Counted from the first letter of the stretch, positions 50,203 to 64,000 are shown. The stretch: DNA of 64,000 nt from Epiperipatus broadwayi (GCA_028023455.1 JAQFVV010012507.1:1497456-1561455); one strand, 5' to 3'. Notes: generated by a model from the letters alone, not told the origin. Numbers and translations: made by a program.

Positions 50203-51153
50203 TTTTCCCAAAAAATAAATTATTTTCTTCCTTCCAATCATCCTTTTTACTAAGACTTTCATAGCAAAAATTAATTCCATATCCTCTGGATTACTGTGGA
50301 GAAAGAAAATTGTGATAATCAGCCTTAGAAAAGCATGCCTACCTAAAAAATTTAATGGACTAGGCCTACATATCATCTCTTCTTATCTAGTTCAGGGAGC
50401 ACATAATATGCTTGTCACAATTAGAAGAATTATCTTGGAGGATTCTTATCAATCCCTAGTTGCTCCCACTGATACCCCACCACATCATGGTCAGTCCCCA
50501 TCCTAGACTGGTATGGTTGTCAATTTTGTTGTAAATGCTGGAATTAACATGGGGGTGATTGAGAATAAGCTCAAATATTGGGACATTCATCAACTCTTTT
50601 GTCAATCCTTCATGATAAACCCAACTGTTCTCAAGGTTAACAATGAATACAACATCAAATGCTTCAAACTATAAAAGCTTGAGGTAAATATTTAGACTTT
50701 ATTTTAAAAATAAACATACATTCCTTACCAACTAATGATTTCTTGGTGAATAAAAGAGGTTTTGACAAAATACACACTCAATGTCAAATGTGCAGCAGTG
50801 AAAGTGAAATACTGCTGCCCTTCCTACATGGGTGCAAAACTCTACAACAGTATAGATCTTTAATCAGCTGCTGAATGATATCATATAAGGACAGAATTTT
50901 TAATATTCAAGACTGTATTCAGGCTGATGTTTTCTCAGCAATAAGACTCTCCATCATGCTGAACTATTTACTGTGGATCATTATGTGCAACATCACATTT
51001 GGAAGAAATTCGGGGAAATTACTTAGTGATTTGTTGGATATTATTAAAATATTAAAAGTAAGGAACTACAAAGTTTCTCTTGCTAAAATTCATGATGATA
51101 CATGGAAATCATTAAATATTCCTGCATCTCAACCATCCACTGCAAATTTGTAA
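50203..51153 (+). pseudogene. LINE copy C, C-terminal ORF2 pieces with zinc finger
   Basis: After a stop at 50196-50198 the homology continues in broken frames: LPKKFNGLGLHIISSYLVQG (about 50341-50400; compare PHRNGIGLHTINAFYTQ in copy A), then CQMCSSESEILLPFLHGC (50782-50835), the CxxC...HxxC finger, and the last open piece 50875-51153. This piece ends the ORF2 relic. Confidence 0.75.
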
Positions 51154-51310
51154 AACCATTATGTAACAATTATATGTTTTTTTATTAATTTGTTTTTCAG
51201 ATGTCCCTAATACTAATTATATTACTCATATTTTGTCACCTAAGTTGCAAATTATAATGTACCTATTTTTTTATTGGATGAATAAAGTTCATCATTGAAT
51301 TTTTAAAAAG

Positions 51311-51768
51311 AAATAAATGTACTAACACACATTTGAGCAGGAATTTCTTCAAAACATTGCCCAACAATCATAATTTTAAATGGAGAGCAGATAACATGTA
51401 TAGAAAGATTAATAATAAACAGATAAGCTCCATAATGCAATATTAAAACATTAAAAATTCAAATTGTTTTCATTTGTAGAGCAATAAAAATATACTTTCA
51501 ATAAATAAATAAATAAATTATGAATGAATTATTATGACACTAGGATAATATCTTATTTTGTATTGGAATTAATGCAGATATATAATGTATTTTCCAAAAT
51601 ATTAAAAAAATCAATCTGGGTAACATCTTTTATTATAATAATTATATAAAGCAATTTCACATGGCTGCATTTTATTTTATATTTTAAATTCAGAACTTTA
51701 AAGGAGCTCATTATTTCATTTATTTGACTAATTAAAGATATAGTAATTCTTTAAAAACAGTTCCTGGA
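51311..51768. other. AT-rich intergenic DNA
   Basis: Nothing recognisable apart from a short (AAAT)n run near 51502-51520. Confidence 0.5.
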
Positions 51769-52123
51769 CGAAGAAGAAGAAGAAGAAGAAGAAGAAGAAG
51801 AAGAAGAAGAAGAAGAAGAAGAAGAAGAAGAAGAAGAAGAAGAAGAAGAAGAAGAAGAAGAAGAAGAAGAAGAAGAAGAAGAAGAAGAAGAAGAAGAAGA
51901 AGAAGAAGAAGAAGAAGAAGAAGAAGAAGAAGAAGAAGAAGAAGAAGAAGAAGAAGAAGAAGAAGAAGAAGAAGAAGAAGAAGAAGAAGAAGAAGAAGAA
52001 GAAGAAGAAGAAGAAGAAGAAGAAGAAGAAGAAGAAGAAGAAGAAGAAGAAGAAGGAAGAAGAGAAGAAGAAGAAGAAGAAGAAGAAGAAGAAGAAGAAG
52101 AAGAAGAAGAACAACAACAACAA
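51769..52123. repeat. (GAA)n microsatellite with short (CAA)n end
   Basis: About 114 GAA units with very few interruptions (near 52055-52064), then five CAA units at 52110-52123. It is a pure purine strand on the plus side and of the same class as 7321-7709. Confidence 0.97.
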
Positions 52124-55100
52124 CTGTATTTTAGTTATTAAATTGTCCACATATAAATTACTTTTCTTCTAAAGTAAAATATTTAGTTGAATATAAAAGC
52201 CAACATCATTTAATATTAACAATTATTTTATGTAACTAATTAAAACTTTAAATGATGAAGTGTTAATAAACTGGTTTTATAGCTTAGCATTCAAAATTAA
52301 CTAAAAGTCTATAGAAATGATAAATTAGCATACACATAACTTTACAGCTTAGTGGTCTTCAATGGTTGTTATATTCAGAACACTTTGAAATTATCTTCAT
52401 AACAATACAGCTTTTTGTATATTTCAGTGAGCTATTGCTTATGAACAGTGAACATGTATTGGTAGAATAAATTTATTTGAATAACTTTGGTGGCTTTACT
52501 CAAACATTACTTAACTTATTTGAATAACTTTGGTGGCTTTACTCAAACATTACTTAACTCATAAAATTATAAGTATTAAAAATTATTAATTAAATTGAAT
52601 GGAAAAATAATAATTATTTGAGAATTGATAAGTCATCAAGAAGTCATTGGGAAGAAATATGTTTATTTTTCTGTTTTTTTTTCTTTTTATATATATGTGT
52701 GTGTACATGTTATTTTTTACTGCAGAAATTGTTACATGATTTTACTTAATCAATCATCGATTAGAACTGGGTCAGGATTTTTAGTATTAGAGTAATTTTA
52801 ATCTTTTGATTAAACAGATTGCATATTTATAGATTTGACTTTGAATATTTACTAATTAAGATGTCTAAGAATAGATTTAAACATATGACATCTAGACAGT
52901 TAATCAACATATAATTAATTTTATTAACTTTATTTAATTGTCAAATAAAAATGTATTATTTAGTTTTAATACAATATCTTTTACTTTAAAATAAATATTG
53001 TTTTTATTTTAAAAGTTTTTTAAGATTATCATTAAATTATTTAATATTCAAATACCATTTATAAAATATATTATCTTTTAAAGATAATTAAGACTTTTAA
53101 ACAATCCCTTTTAAACTTCCTTCTTTTAACACACATGAAAAAATAATGGACACCCATGTGTACTAGACATAATTAATGAAATACTATAAAATTTACTGCA
53201 AATTAATAATCAATATTTTAAAGACAGCAAAACTAAACTTTCTTACTAAAACCCATTTAAGATAAAACTATTTCAAACTAGCTTTCACTAAGCTTAACCT
53301 AGTATATTCAAAATTCAAATAGATATTAAACAAATTAACTACTACTTTATTATTATTTTAAATGTATCTTAGCACAGATAAATAAATAATATTTTAACAA
53401 ATACAAAACAAATTCTATCTAATACAATCAATCAAAATATAAAACATTTTAAATTAACTTTTTGTCCAAGTTTAACTAATAAAATTTGGACTTTAAACAA
53501 TCATTATATCAATTAATTGGTATCCTTTTAGCAAACATCATTCAAATATATTTAACATAAATATTTTATTAATAATTTAGAGTATCTAGTTAAGATTTTA
53601 CATAACTTAAAAAATGTAAAGTTTATTTATTACAAGATTATACTTATTTGAATATAAAAAAATACTATTATAGTTAACCTCTATGGGTTAAATATAAGGT
53701 TACAATATATATATATAACAGTTTAAGTATTGTTTTAGCATTAAATACATATTCCATTTTGGATTTACATTTTATTTTTGTTTTGTTTTATTTTATTTTT
53801 TTAAGCTATTTCATGTAAATATTACTATAGATAAGGTATTACTGAAAGGATATCATGATGTAAAAATTGGTTTTTTCACAGATAGCTTGTTCAAAGAAAG
53901 AAAGTTATCTATCTAATTTTGGCCAGTAAATGGATATCTAGATATCTTTAGTTAAAGAATACTTCCCTCATTATTTGCTGACTTAGTCTCCATTGATTTC
54001 TCTCATTATGTTTATTAGCATTTGAACTTCACTTCCCTCTACTATTTGTGAGTGTTTAAAAAAATATGGCTTACTTCTGGCATTGCCCTCCCCTCATCAC
54101 TTCTGCTATCTTCCATTTTAAAACTGAATAATCTATCTACTTTTATTTAAACAAAAAAATTATTTCTATGATAGAATTTTAAACAAACACATGACCAACC
54201 CCAACCCTCTTAGTTCTATTGTTTGTTCTGCTTGTCCTTCTATCATAACTTGCCCAGAGCGTCCATTTTTTATTTATTATGCATCCACATTTATACTGTC
54301 CTATAAAATCTCAACCATTCTATTGACTATGCTGATTTGACATGTTCTGTTAAACTGAATATTAACTAGCAAGTTCTTCAAACCTAAACTAGTTGCTTTC
54401 TGATGTTCTTTTCCCCTAACTGTCACCTGTGTTAGTTATGATCCATTGTTATTCCATTGTACCACCTATCTTTTATTTGTCAATGAAGAGATAGAAACAT
54501 CTAATTTTTTTTATATTTATTTATTCAATCCCTTTCATTTAGTTTCTATTACTATCTTTGAAGGCTTCCGATCTTTATCTTTCAGGTAGATAATATCACT
54601 TATAGCAAGCTACCAATAATATTAACTCTCTGCTGCTTAATTATAACACTGGTCATCCAAGCACTTTATTTATTTTAAAGAAAAAACCTTTAGGCACCAA
54701 TTAATTACAAGAGTAACCAATCTGCTTGCTCAAACAGCTACAAATTTAGTACCTGACATCCCAGCTAGCTCATCAGATATTAGCTATTCTCAATTCTCTG
54801 CATATACTACGAATATCTATTTCCAATATTTATGTCACAAATATTTGACCAATAGAATGCTTATACATTATTAATTCTATAGCATAAATCCCTCCCTTAC
54901 TTTCAACCTTATTTAACAATAAGTAAAATATTTATTTCCAGCTTTCCTTAAATGCTCGTTCTTGCCTTATAATAACCACATACATACATTATATTAAAGT
55001 ATACATTTAATATGTTTAAATTACATACGTATACATTTAAATACTAAATAAAATAAAACACATATTTAATTATATAATGCTCACACATAACTAATGAGGT

Positions 55101-55259
55101 CTTTGATTTAAAAGTCTTATTACAAAAGCTAAGCTAATGCATGTAGATAGATCATTAATAGTTCTATATTTGGTTAAATTTAAATTATAGTTCTTAAAAT
55201 GTTTAATATTTGAAGACAAAATGAATGTTTACATAGGATTTATCATATGAATAAGGTAA
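52124..55259. other. AT-rich intergenic DNA
   Basis: I see no gene. A 43-bp tandem duplication lies at 52473-52558. The part 53900-54950 is less A-rich and pyrimidine-biased on the plus strand and may be an old element, but I recognise no motif. Confidence 0.5.
52473..52558. repeat. 43-bp perfect tandem duplication
   Basis: The unit TTATTTGAATAACTTTGGTG... (43 bp) occurs at 52473-52515 and again at 52516-52558, identical in both copies. Confidence 0.95.
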
Positions 55260-55997
55260 TGTAGCTTCTGCTGATGCTCCTGATTCCAACCAGTTGGGAT
55301 GTATAGGAATTTACTTGCAGGTCTTAGCACAGACACTCAGATGATTTCCAGTTTTACACGAACAGGAATTCTCCCTCGAACTAACTGCTGATGTTATTGC
55401 AGAGAGATTCAGGCTGACCACATGATCTGATGGGTTCAGCAATGCATTCTAGATGATAGAATGTTCGTTCTGAGATATTTACATGGACATGATTTCTCCC
55501 TCCAATTAACTGTTGATGTTATTGCAGAAAGATTCAGGTTGACCACATGATCTGATGGGTTCAGCAATGCATTCTAGATGATAGAATGTTCATTCTGAGA
55601 TATTTCAATATATTTGTATCAATTTTGAAGAATTCTGAATAATTAATAACTTTTAATGATTTTTATTTTATGAATGCCTGAATGAATTAACAATACAAAA
55701 TCTCCCTTTTATAGCTAGTGTTCCTTATCTGAGGATTGATAAAACAATCTGATGCAATCCTATTGGGCTTTCATTCCTTTTATTTAAGAGTTCAAACTTC
55801 ATTCTAGTCCTTCCATTGGTTGTTTTATTCTAATCAATAGTACTTAGTCCCTTTGTTTTTTAATTATTTCCATTGTTTTGATTTTAAGTTTTCAGTTATT
55901 TTATCTGCATTATATTAGCTTTCTATTTTATCATTAAAAAATTCCTTTCTTTTAACTACTTTTTATGGACACACACATTCCCTATTACAAGACAAAA
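55260..55997 (-). repeat. Probable solo LTR (minus strand) with internal 125-bp duplication
   Basis: On the minus strand the block starts TGTAATAGGGAATGTGTG and ends AGCAGAAGCTACA, a TG...CA structure of about 730 bp. It has a strong TATA box, AGCTATAAAAGGGAG (about 55706-55720), and a composition much less AT-rich than the flanks. No second copy lies in the window and the target duplication is not clear, so the LTR identity is inferred. Confidence 0.45.
55371..55604. repeat. 125-bp tandem duplication, two units
   Basis: CTCCCTCGAACTAACTGCTG... (55371-55495) recurs as CTCCCTCCAATTAACTGTTG... (55496-55604), both including CTGACCACATGATCTGATGG-type sequence. A handful of differences separate the units. 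It lies within the presumed solo LTR. Confidence 0.92.
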
Positions 55998-57299
55998 TGA
56001 GAGATTTATTAATTTAAAACTAACAATGCTAATCATTTTTCCTTTAATCATTATTTATTACCGAAATCTTTTCCCCTCCCCTTTCTTTTGTTCTTTTCTT
56101 TTTCTCAAACTTTCATAAAAACCTTTCTGAAATTTAAACTAATTTTTAAAAATAACATTTTTTTTTTAAATTTTCTTTCAATAATATTCACTCTCATTAA
56201 CTACTAGAAATATGTAATGACCTATATCGATAAATATATATACTATACTATCTTGATTAACAATGTTTATATTCAATAATACAGGTATTGCAATATATAA
56301 TATTGAATTTTCTCTTTATATTTGTAATTCAAATTTGTATCTTTTGTTCATCTATGTTACCAAATTGTTTCTTTGAAATATGTATATGACATTTATTTAT
56401 TTTATGGAGGCCTCTTTCTCTAGTAAGCTTACTACTAATAGATAAATTTGAACTGAGGTGCAATATTAAAGACTCTATTGTTTGATTCTAGATATATATT
56501 TTTCATGATTTTGTATAGTATGTATAATGAGAAATGGTTCTCCCATGAGCAAAAACTATTACTGCATATTTTCTCTGCTTCTGAACTCCCCTATAGATTG
56601 ATAAGACTACATCATTCAGACTATAACTGGCACATATCAAGAGGACTTCTATCATGTTTATTATTTTTACTTAACAAAATTTTGACATTCTAGCTGTTTT
56701 TGTGTCAATACTAAAAAATACTATAACAATAATTTTGTTAGATTAAGTATAATGCTTCTAAAACATGATCCTGGTTTTTGCTCTTCATTGATGCTGTTGA
56801 TTTTGCCTTTTCTTCTTTTTTTTTATAGTTTGTCTCACCAGAATAACTTTTCTCAAAAAACTTAGTTTGTTTCTTTTTTGTTTTTACTTTTTCTATTTGT
56901 CACTAATTTGCTGTTTCATTTTTTTGTTATAACATAATTCTTTACGTGTTACTAATTAAATGTTGTTTAATTAAAGTTAATTTCAATAAAACTGTAGAAT
57001 TAGCCTTAATTAATTTTTGTGTTTTTTAACTTTCGTTTTGACACATTCTAACTTTTAAAAAAAATTAAGTAGAATTACATATACTTTTTCTTAGTTTATA
57101 TTTATTAATATATGTGAAGTTTTATACACTTTATAAATGTGTTTTTATTAATAAACATATTATTATTATGTCATTATGCAAATACAATTTGAATTATGAG
57201 TTTCAATGGAAAGAATCTTTTTTTTCTTCAATTTTCTTTCAAATGCTCTTGAATATCTGATATTCCTTAACTTGAGTTTGATAGACTTTAAAGGCTTGT
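55998..57299. other. AT-rich intergenic DNA
   Basis: T-rich sequence with no recognisable gene, RNA or repeat. Confidence 0.5.
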
Positions 57300-59184
<1,885 letters not shown>

Positions 59185-59924
59185 TGTTATGTTTAATCTG
59201 TATTACTTATATAAACACAAATGAGTATAGGTATGTTTTAAAATATTTATTAATAATATATAGCTGCAGACATACTCTCAATTTCTAATATATTTACAAT
59301 ATGTACAGATTTAAGTAAAGATGACTATAGTCTGCCTGCTACTGTCTAGTGAGATATAACTACTAGTTCTAATATGAACTGTTGAAGAAGGGACTTCTCT
59401 ACCAATTTCCAGCTTTACTTGATAGCCTAACTCATGAGTAGGTACAGTGGCTCTTTCAGTTGTATTTACAGCTTGTCTGAGTTGCTTTGGTTTTAACAGC
59501 TTCCAGTCCTGCACATGAACTTGCCTTATTGCATTAACAATTAACTTAAATAGCTGTAGTCTGAAGAACAATCATTGCTGTTCAGGTTAGCAGCAGTTTC
59601 CTTCAACTGTATAAGAAGAACCAGGCTACTGTTATTCAGGTTTAATAGTTGTTCTCTAGGGAGAATCAGGCTACTGTTATTCTGGTTTTAACAGTTGTTC
59701 TCTGGCCTTACCTTAAAAAAAACTGACTAGTTATTGCGAGATCCCCAACTTTAATTAAACATTCAGATTCAGTGAGCATCATTGCCTTTTGGTCTGTTCT
59801 TGCCATTGACCATGCATTATCTTTTTATATACGTATTGGTTAGTAGCAATGAATGCTCAGTTTGATCAAGATAAGAAAAGAATCCGGACTAGTCTATTAT
59901 TTGAAGGAAAGTTGAAATATGACA
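59185..59924 (-). repeat. Gypsy-2 family solo LTR
   Basis: On the minus strand the sequence begins TGTCATATTTCAAC and CTTCAAATAATAGACTAGTC, continues through CTGAGCATTCATTGC and GATGATGCTCACTGAATC, and ends CAGATTAAACATAACA, each corresponding to the Gypsy-2 LTRs at 26441-27067 and 29142-29849. No gag or pol sequence is adjacent, so this is a solo LTR left by recombination. It contains a 40-bp duplication (GAGAACAACT...AGTAGCCTG, about 59615-59700). The open frame 59311-59571 lies inside the LTR and is not a gene. Confidence 0.85.
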
Positions 59925-62559
59925 GTTAATTATATAAAAATAGTAATGGTATATTTCATTCTTAGGTCTTGCACTATTTGAGCAGTAAATATGGCAGTTT
60001 GAATTTAAATCTACAAACTTCTAACTTTTGAATTTGCTCTTTATTATTGGGTTAAGCCACAAAAGATATTGCTTTAATCTGAAATCAAACACAAAATAAA
60101 TAAAACAAAATATTAAAGTTTTTAAACGTTACAAAAAGATTTTTTATTAATTTTAATATGTAAATGGCAAACACAATAACAAAATTTAAAAAAAAAACAT
60201 TTCTTATTTATAAGCAATTTTATTGCACAAATAAAGTTTTGTTATTTAAGTTCAAAATTAATGTAATATATATATATATGATTGGCAATAATTTATTACT
60301 CATGCTTTATGCTTTATATATAGTAAATATTTACTTTATCAATAAACTCAAATTTTAAAAGCGATCTTTTTTCTTTGCCTTTTTAATTAATGTGCGTGAT
60401 TATAATTGATAACCTCACAAGACTTGATGTAAAAAATAAGAAAGTTCTTTTTTAACATTAAATAACATCAGATATATTTTTTGTTATATTTTAATAGCTT
60501 ATAAAGCTTGTTTATTTTAGTTGCAAATTATATCATAATCTTTTAAATTAAATTTTAATGCAATTAAATCTTCTTAAGAACATCTTACGCTATATGTTAA
60601 ATATATAATTACAAAAACATCGACTAATGAATTATTTATTCTGAGGTAAACTACTAGATAAATAATTAAACAAAATATTATTTAGTTTTTAGAAAAATGC
60701 AAGTATTTTCAAATTTTCTTGCGTCAATATACATATATATATGGATGTATTAGGATTGCGTTTTGCTTGTTTATTACTATTATTATTATACATTAAACAA
60801 CATACTCACATTTAAAAATCGCTTAAGCAAAACAAAATATAATCTTGAATTTAAAAACAAAAATAGTAAAGATGGAGGGCCACTTATTAAATTTTATAAG
60901 CCAGTATTGGGAATTATGAATACTGTACATTATTTTCAAAACTAAACAAAAATAAACTTAACATGATTTCCATTTTCAGAAGCGCATTTCCAGAAGATAG
61001 ATGCTTCTGGGTTATAATAAAAATCAACAATTCTTTAAAGAATTGTTTGCCTAGAAATATTGAATTATTGTAGTAAGAGAATCAACAAATCTCTTGCAGA
61101 AGCAAATCAATTAAATTTTTGTCTATATTTTAATATTTTTAAGTAAAGATATTTTTTAATAATACAATAAAACTTTAAACTTGATTTAAACACTAACTTA
61201 ACATTAGAGTCTCTAAAAAATATTGTCATTAATTGTTAAAAAATAAATTAGAAAAACGTTATTTTGAAACAATTTTTGAATACAAACAAAAACAGTATTG
61301 TAATTGCATTGTGGTATTTATTTTTCTTTTTTTTTTATTACTTTTATTATTACTATCATCATCATCATCATCATCATCATCATTATTATTAGAAAATAAT
61401 ACAGATTAAATTTTATTAATTATGTAACTTTCAATAATTTTTATAGGATTTTTATTGTTTGTAATAATAATTTAATAAAATAATATATATATGAAATATT
61501 AATAATTTTAATGGAAATATTCCATTCATTTTTATTTGATAAATTTCTACTATATTGTAAGAAAGCAAATAAATTAAAAACTGATATTAGCAGTCAAATC
61601 ATGCTATCTAACAATGGTATCTATCTGATTCACTTTTAACCAAAATGAAGAACCATTTTTAATTTACACCTTAACTTTTATAAGGGAAATTGATCATACA
61701 TTAATACTTTACATGTGTGAAACTGAAAATACTAGACTTAAACATTTTCACAAATAGATGGGACTTTCCCCTAAAAAAATTGTATGGGCTTTTGGATATA
61801 AAGATTAATTCAACTACAATAAACAAAGGAAAAGCTTAAATTTATCTAAAAATACATGAAGACTTCATTTTATAATTATTAATCTTTATATCTAATAGTC
61901 TATAAAATTCTAATTATTAATTACAATCTTTTTACAGAAAACTTTTGTTATCTATAAAAATATTTAGCAAGTTGTAATAATTTCAGACTTTATACATATA
62001 AAGTATAATCTGCTTTACATAATCTAAAACATAAACAAAATATTTTGGCTTAAATATCAGTTCAATACTATTACTACATGGCATAATTTTAGTTGGCCAA
62101 AAATGCAAATTATATATGCAGAAGATGTACCAAGCCCTTGTAAAAGCCATGGATTTTTTAATTGGTTGCTTTAACAATTTTTTTTAATATTTAATGTAAA
62201 TTAAAACATTTTACATGTGAGAATTTATATCAACCTGAAAATCTGTTGTTATGATGGAATACAAAAACTTTAGGCTTTTGGCCCATTTTTTAAAAATAAT
62301 TGGTTGTTTTAACAAACTTTTTTTTTAAGATTTAATGTAAATTAAACATTTTAATACTATATAAATAAATTTCTGAATTTTAATAAAGCAACATTAAAAT
62401 TTTCATTTAAAAATATACCTGCTATATTTGACAGCATTACAGTGCAATGTGATACACTGTGACTTCTCCTTATATTGAGTCAAGAATCTCTCAACCACTA
62501 TGCCTATAGAAACCTGTTAGACACTTTATCTTCTCTTTCCATTCTCTGCCCTAAGTTTT
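59925..62559. other. AT-rich intergenic DNA
   Basis: It contains an (ATC)n run at 61355-61383, a hairpin CCAGAAG/CTTCTGG at about 60989-61010 and a diverged duplication of about 138 bp (around 62161 and 62299: ATTGGTTGNTTTAACAA then TTTAATGTAAATTAAA). The open segment 60763-60945 shows no recognisable domain. Confidence 0.5.
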
Positions 62560-63090
62560 TCCCATATTCTTCTCTATCCTGCTCTATCCCATTTCCACAA
62601 CATAATCTTTTTTAACTTCTTGACCTTTATATTTAAATCTCCCTTATCTTTTCCAAAACCCAGCACAAAAACTAATAACCCACTTTCTGTATAATTACTT
62701 TGTTTATATTTATTCTTCCACAACTTTATTATTTGAACCCTTTCTGCTTTCAGATATTTACATTCAATTAACGGATGCTTAATATTTTCTATGCCTTTCT
62801 TACACAACTTGCAGACTAAACATTTCTATTTATATGTATATTTCCTTGTTGCTAAAGATCCTGTTCAAGCCTTAAACAATAAACTATTTTCCTTGCTATT
62901 ATCATAAATTAACTTACACCCAATATTATGTTTACTTCTATATATTTTTTAAACTTTTTTTATTCTCCATATTAGTTTTCTATCTCTCCAACTCCCTATT
63001 CTGTATTAATGTATCTATTCTTCTATCCAATTTCTTACCACTATAAACACTCAACAATTCTTTTAACACAATCATCCCATCTTTTATATA
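62560..63090 (-). pseudogene. LINE 3' relic: C-terminal zinc finger of an ORF2
   Basis: On the minus strand, CKLCKKGIENIKHPLIEC (from about 62816 down) is a CX2CX8HX4C finger like those at the end of LINE ORF2 proteins, followed by LKAERVQIIKLW and a Lys-rich end stopping near 62574. Upstream (62820-63090) broken frames look like the preceding ORF2 region. It differs from copies A to C and comes from another family. Confidence 0.65.
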
Positions 63091-63112
63091 AGTATACCAT
63101 CATGTAACGAGC

Positions 63113-63860
63113 ACAGACGTTCGTTACATTGTGTTTTTTTTATTTATTAAACATGAAAGTAAATTAAAAAGTTCGCATTTAAAAATTTTCTTTAAGAATT
63201 AAAAATTGAAATTAAATATCATCTTAAACTCATATATATTAAATCGCACAGATAAAAAAAATTATTAAAATAAAACTGTATTAAAAATAGAAAAGGTATT
63301 TTAAAAACAAAAACTTAAAAAGATTTAGAGATAAAAATATATCTTTAATCTTGAAAAACACAGAAATTAATGAGAAATGGAAATGATTGTTAATTAGTTA
63401 AATGTAAACCAGCCTTGGGCATTTAAATGTAAAAACATCGGTCAGATAGGAAAACAATAGAAACAAATAGCCAATGAAAGAAATCCATCGGGAAATCGGA
63501 CCTCAGCGAAAGGATCATCACATCGATGACATAATGCCAAGTCAATCCTTCGAATACATATAAAAGGAAAATTTGGAAATTATTGAGTAGTGATTATGAT
63601 TAATTATGATGAGAGAGGTATGTGTTAGTGTGGAAGTGAAGGAGAAGGGATTGAAAAAGACGCACAATTCAATCCCTTCAGTTTTGCTAGGAAAGAAAGA
63701 GAAATGAACTATCGTTTTTCTACATTGAGGACCAGTTAAAGCAAAAACCGCCAGATGGATAAATAAATCGGCCAACAGAATACCAATCTTAGGACGGCGT
63801 GGGAATTCACATTCATGGCAAGCAACGGATAAAGAGGAACTGTTTTAAACCGTAAGAACT
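63113..63860 (+). promoter_or_regulatory. Promoter-like block with TATA box and CpGs, possibly an LTR
   Basis: The block opens with TGTAACGAGCACAGACGTTC, which runs on into GTTACA to form an 8-bp inverted repeat. It has a TATA box ACATATAAAAGG at 63557-63568 and, between 63440 and 63850, CpG-containing balanced sequence ending in CCGTAAGAAC. Only short open frames are present. It may be an LTR, or the promoter and first exon of a transcript running beyond the window. Confidence 0.35.
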
Positions 63861-64000
63861 TTATAAATAATGAACATTAAATTAAAACTTTCCAGATTTA
63901 AATGATTGCAATATTATCCTATCTGACCAACTTAATTTATTAATAATGTTATTTGATGTATTTCTTTTTTATATATATATTTAAAATCATTTCCATTTAT

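Larger units (their letters stand above)
49330..51310 (+). mobile_element. LINE copy C, old 5'-truncated relative of copies A and B
   Basis: The translated order (RT, thumb-like extension, C-terminal finger, short 3'UTR) follows LINE copy A, but the sequence is much more diverged and more GC-rich. It starts within the RT N-terminal part and ends near GAATAAAGTTCATC (51280-51293), an AATAAA followed by a short A-rich end without an AAT tail. This is a different, older subfamily. Confidence 0.83.

Noticed and set aside
51728-52150. Poly-Phe frame of 140 codons on the minus strand
   Set aside because: It is the complement of the GAA microsatellite.
59311-59571. 86-codon minus-strand frame that looks like an ordinary protein
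   Set aside because: It lies inside the solo LTR of the Gypsy-2 family, whose other copies do not keep the frame open.

Overview
The window is a gene-poor, very AT-rich (by eye roughly 25% G+C) stretch of animal nuclear DNA. I found no intact host gene, no rRNA, no convincing functional tRNA and no CRISPR array. What can be read is a layered record of transposable elements, simple-sequence repeats and a few unexplained blocks. The animal assignment rests on three relics: a BED-finger hAT transposase of the ZBED-like type, metazoan-style Gypsy gag/pol relics, and a LINE with a CCHC-type ORF1 and an endonuclease/RT ORF2. Long AAT, AAG and GATA tracts suggest an invertebrate with a microsatellite-rich genome, but the sequence does not settle the phylum.

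Layout. 1-7730: two copies of one LINE in tandem. Copy A is nearly full length (ORF1 plus endonuclease/RT ORF2, broken by stops and frameshifts). Copy B is 5'-truncated and begins inside the (AAT)n tail of copy A. A compound AAT/AAG/GAT microsatellite follows. 7731-13945: AT-rich DNA with a 130-bp hairpin MITE (9836-9965) and three less AT-rich, enhancer-like blocks. 13946-19077: an old Gypsy-type LTR retrotransposon (Gypsy-1) with both LTRs and pol relics, its integrase core missing. 19990-20630 and 37324-37928 (minus): two copies of a promoter-bearing, LTR-like repeat. 23537-23996: a foldback element with 158-bp arms. 26071-30210: a second Gypsy-type element (Gypsy-2; gag and protease relics only) wedged between two GATA tracts; its solo LTR recurs at 59185-59924. 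34293-34953: a possible TIR element. 38751-39051: a longer member of the 9.8-kb MITE family. 41310-41980: an unexplained CpG-bearing block. 44165-47340: a decayed hAT transposon inside an inverted repeat. 49330-51310: a decayed, related LINE. 51769-52123: a pure GAA tract. 55260-55997: a probable solo LTR with a 125-bp tandem duplication. 57300-58060: a long GGTA/GATA tract. 62560-63090: a LINE 3' relic on the minus strand. 63113-63860: a promoter-like block.

Nothing here acts as an operon or pathway. The relations are those of mobile elements: autonomous sources (LINE, hAT, Gypsy), their deletion derivatives (MITEs, solo LTRs, gag-only Gypsy-2) and microsatellites that serve as tails or insertion sites. 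The most interesting signals are the LINE copy inside its sibling's AAT tail, the hAT inside a palindrome, the MITE pair with shared ends but different interiors, and the foldback element carrying ribozyme-like motifs. All repeat boundaries and identities were judged by reading the sequence, not by alignment software.
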